Positions 61,111 to 64,000 of a stretch of DNA of 64,000 bases are shown here, piece by piece (position 1 is the first letter of the stretch; every line of letters begins with the position of its first letter). The stretch lies in contig JARFXM010000003.1 in the NCBI GenBank assembly GCA_029532625.1, positions 3,596,001 to 3,660,000 on the forward strand. The letters run 5' to 3'. The notes beneath the pieces were generated by a model, which worked only from the letters and a program-made list of their open reading frames with translations, was not told the DNA's origin and ran no database searches. The position numbers and the translations under genes are program-made. The stretch is from Lomentospora prolificans. Lineage: Eukaryota; Ascomycota; Sordariomycetes; Microascales; Microascaceae.

Positions 61111-62715
61111 TGCGTGGTGGTGTGCGTGTATGAGGTTTCAAAGGTGGATTGGGGGGAGGAGATGCGCGATAGACAGATCTCTCGGGTATTTGTAAAGAAG
61201 AGTCGCCGAGGATAGATCTGACCTGGGCGGGTTTGCGGTGTGAAGCGGTGTCGACAGTGTCAGGGGGGGGCGTCTCGCCAAGAAAGGTCGGAATGCCGCG
61301 TGGCGTGGGTATAAGTCGCCGAGGTTGAGGTTGCGGCACGAGGGTGGATGTGTCTGAAGGGAGGGTTGGGGAGGGTTGAGAGGCACGGGGAGGAAGGAGG
61401 CGGAGAGGGTTTTATGAACCCGTGGAGAAGGTCGTAGATTTGTAAATGAGTCAGAACGGAAGTATGGCGAGATGGAAAGAAAGCGAAAGAGGGAAGGGTA
61501 GCAGAGGAAAAAGGAGGAGAGCGGAGACGGCGTACTAAATAGTAGGAGCCAGACCTGGCGGAGGGAGACAAGGACTAGACCAAGGCCAGGCCGACGTGGT
61601 TGAGCAAGGAGGTAGTGACAAGTGTATGTTGAAGTGGTACGAAGTGACTTGGGTGGCAGGAATCCAGGGAAGGCTGACGCAACTGAATGCTCTTAGTCGA
61701 ACAAGTTTAGCAAATTAATGCTCCTATGGCTTGGATTTTTGGGGTCGCAGTACAAACCCAAGTCACTCCCACTTCCCTTTGCGGGATTAGGCGTTGGGCT
61801 AGGCGCACACCTCGCGTGTGCAACCAAGGAGCGTGGTTTCCAGCAGCAGAGTGAGGAGCCAGCAATTAACACGTGAGCATGCCTGAAGGGACCAGGCGGA
61901 GACTTGTCCTCCAATATTTGGGCTCCACCTGGGGGGGAACGGAGACGAGAAGGGGTTCCCGCCGGGTTCCCGACCAGCCAGAATCGGCGGTCAATGGGCT
62001 AGGATACTAGCCTATCCTTGGAGAAGAGGCGCTCCAGCCAAAGGTTAACTGGAGTCAGTTTGTTACCGATATAGCGCCAGATCGATCCCAGAGGAACTTT
62101 GTGTGTACATAGCCCCAAGTAGCCCGGTTGTACCAATTACTTGTACAATTGGAAGATTATGCCAGACTCTTCTAGACTGACAAAGAATAATCATATTAGC
62201 ACCCAACTGCGAAATGAGCGGTCGGGTGGGTGTAATTCCATGTTGACTAAGATACGCTGCGCTTCTGCCATCAAGTAGGAGTAGTGGCATGCCCATCCAC
62301 TTGTTTTGGCAGGCTTCCAGCTGGGTATTGATCCGTTTTAGCCAGCGTAGCCAGGCCAGCAGTACAGCTGGCCGGCGGGAAGCACAACATACCCAACAAA
62401 CTGGTAGCCTGGCCTCAGGGACTGCCACCTGGCTGGCTACTGGACGTCGACGGTAATACCGCCTGGCCAGTCTGCAACTGGAAAGGCGGCCACAGGTGTG
62501 TCCTTACACCGCTGGCCCGTGACCAGACTACCAGGCGGAATGCGACTACTTCGTACGAAAGGTACCATCGCAAGTGGTCAACTTGACATTCTGGTGGGCA
62601 GGGCAGGTATTCCACTATTCCACTTTACCGAACTCGACGCCGCGAAGATTCGGTGTTGGCGGGAGAAGAAAAACTCTAGAACCAGGAGTTCTCCGGTGGC
62701 GCCGGGTAAGAAAAA

Positions 62716-62752
<37 letters not shown>

Positions 62753-64000
62753 AAAAGAAAAGAAGCAAACAAAGGAAGAAAGAAACTAAAAGAGCAGGCA
62801 TTGCCGTCGACGAGTGGTTCTGGCCATTACTAATTTTGGCTGCGATGCTGTCAAGAGTGACGTGACGTTTTGTACAAACGGAGCATCCGTTCCTCAGACT
62901 CCTGCCAAGGTCCGCTCTCCACTGAGTAAAGATCAGGGCCAGCTGTTGTATTTTGACTCGGGCTTCTTCGCTGGCCTGGCAGTTTGAGAGACGCAAGAAG
63001 TAGGATGGAACGAAATGCGTCGAGCTTCCCCGTCACCAGCGCTTCCACGGATTTCATGGGCATCCGTAGATCAATCAAAAATTGGACCTACCGCTAGTAC
63101 TTACGCAGCCGCGTGACCACGGGTTGGTCCTGGAAATGGCGGCCCTGTGCTGCACGGCGAGGAACATGGGGAACATGGGGAGGACTGAGTGTAATGCGAT
63201 GCCCGCGCGCTCTTGCTCGAATCCTCGGTGCTCGAACGAGTAGCATTGAACTGATGTTAGGGGTGAGCACGGATGCGCAGCCAGCCAGCGGATGCAGACA
63301 TTGATTGATGTGTCAATTTTCTCTCTAGCTGTGTGGTACCAGTGCGGCAGTCCTCTGCTTTTCTTAATGCAATGTCTAGCAAAAGGAGAACATTGGAATC
63401 TCGAACATTGACAAGTATTGATGAGTCAGGTCAGCTTGACGGGCGAGACGGTGTGCGAATTTCTTAGCATTCCCACCTCGGCTTCGACTTCGACGATGCA
63501 GCATCAGTGTACTTGTAAAGGCCTCACACCTTGTACGAAGGTACACAATATCCATCTTCAGGGAACCAAGCGGCGTCCCGAATACGCACCCGACAAGCCA
63601 ATTGACCCGGATGACCAACCATGAGCTCGATCGACATGATAGACAGTGTCGACACCGACATCCCACCTAATATTAACCCCTACAATCCCTCCCCATCGCC
63701 ATTTATTGCCTATTCGAGCGCCACTTCCTCGCCTCGGCCACCTATCCTTGTAGAAGTGGGAGCCAGCACTAAACCTCCGCACACCCTTTCCCTCAGTCTA
63801 TCCCCTTTCAAACCTATCTCCTTGAGAATCGTGGGACAGCCACAGATCTAGATCCAATCACCTGAAACTAATTGAAGATGTTCAAAGCCTCCAAGGTCCG
63901 TAGCCACCACAGATCGACGACGGCCACCCTGCAGACGAAAGACCGATGATCTTCTCCCATATCTGTCGGCCTCCAGACAATAAATTGGGCTCGCTTGGTT
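61111..64000. other. right-end region without a supported gene
   Basis: The 2.9 kb begin with the purine/pyrimidine-biased promoter of the AN1 gene. The rest holds a 30-nt A tract, a GTACGAAAGGTACC variant at 62553-62566, and an exact GTACGAAGGTA copy at 63533-63543. An open frame at 63621-63851 (76 codons, Pro/Ser-rich) could be the first exon of a gene to the right, but nothing confirms it. Confidence 0.55.
62721..62750. repeat. poly-A tract (30 nt) with purine-rich tail
   Basis: An uninterrupted A run on the plus strand, followed by about 40 nt of almost pure A/G. Confidence 0.95.

Noticed and set aside
63621..63851. 76-codon plus-strand open frame starting MSSIDMIDSVDTD
   Set aside because: Could be a first exon of a gene beyond the window, but there is no splice partner, homology or length to support it.
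1..64000. Secondary-metabolite cluster, CRISPR array or rRNA genes
   Set aside because: No PKS/NRPS/terpene domain, no regularly spaced repeats and no rRNA-like conserved stretch were seen.

Overview
The window comes from the nuclear genome of a filamentous ascomycete (Pezizomycotina, most likely a Sordariomycete). The genes have short introns (51 to 261 nt) with GTRAGT-type donors, CTAAC/CTGAC-like branch sites and CAG/TAG acceptors. The gene set is fungal: Zn2Cys6 regulator, WSC-domain protein, DUF3824 protein, CIA84, ATG5. The spliced models were built by hand: donors, acceptors and reading phase were matched across every exon, and all coordinates are window positions.

Left part (1-18.7 kb), gene-dense. 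A DUF3824-type Arg/Ser-rich protein runs off the left edge (minus strand). Five housekeeping genes for mitochondria and ribosomes follow: the PPR-like complex I assembly factor CIA84, mitochondrial ribosomal protein bS18m/RSM18, the U3 snoRNP protein IMP3 (divergent from RSM18), a mitochondrial carrier, and ribosomal protein eL22. A six-exon Zn2Cys6 transcription factor of about 1205 residues closes this part.

Middle (18.7-40.7 kb). About 22 kb contain no gene I can support on either strand. By eye the sequence is base-balanced rather than AT-rich. I see no transposase, reverse transcriptase or integrase motif. It carries poly-A/T tracts, a small tandem duplication, and copies of a GTAC-centred element that form a perfect palindrome at one place.

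Right part (40.7-61.1 kb), again genic. It holds an unrecognised 226-240 aa protein divergent from a Cockayne syndrome A (ERCC8/RAD28) WD40 homologue; a single-pass WSC-domain membrane protein; ATG5; a Gly-rich four-repeat stress or cell-surface protein; a MARVEL-like four-helix membrane protein; an AidB-like acyl-CoA dehydrogenase; endonuclease III (NTH1) with a long charged tail; and a 72-residue AN1 zinc-finger protein. The last 2.9 kb hold no supported gene.

The genes do not form a biosynthetic cluster, and no transposon, CRISPR array, rRNA or convincing tRNA was seen. The local themes are ribosome/mitochondrion biogenesis on the left and two DNA-repair genes (ERCC8-like, NTH1) plus autophagy on the right. 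The most unusual elements are the gene-free 22 kb, the dispersed GTACGAAGGTA motif, and the SUMO-consensus-rich tail of NTH1.
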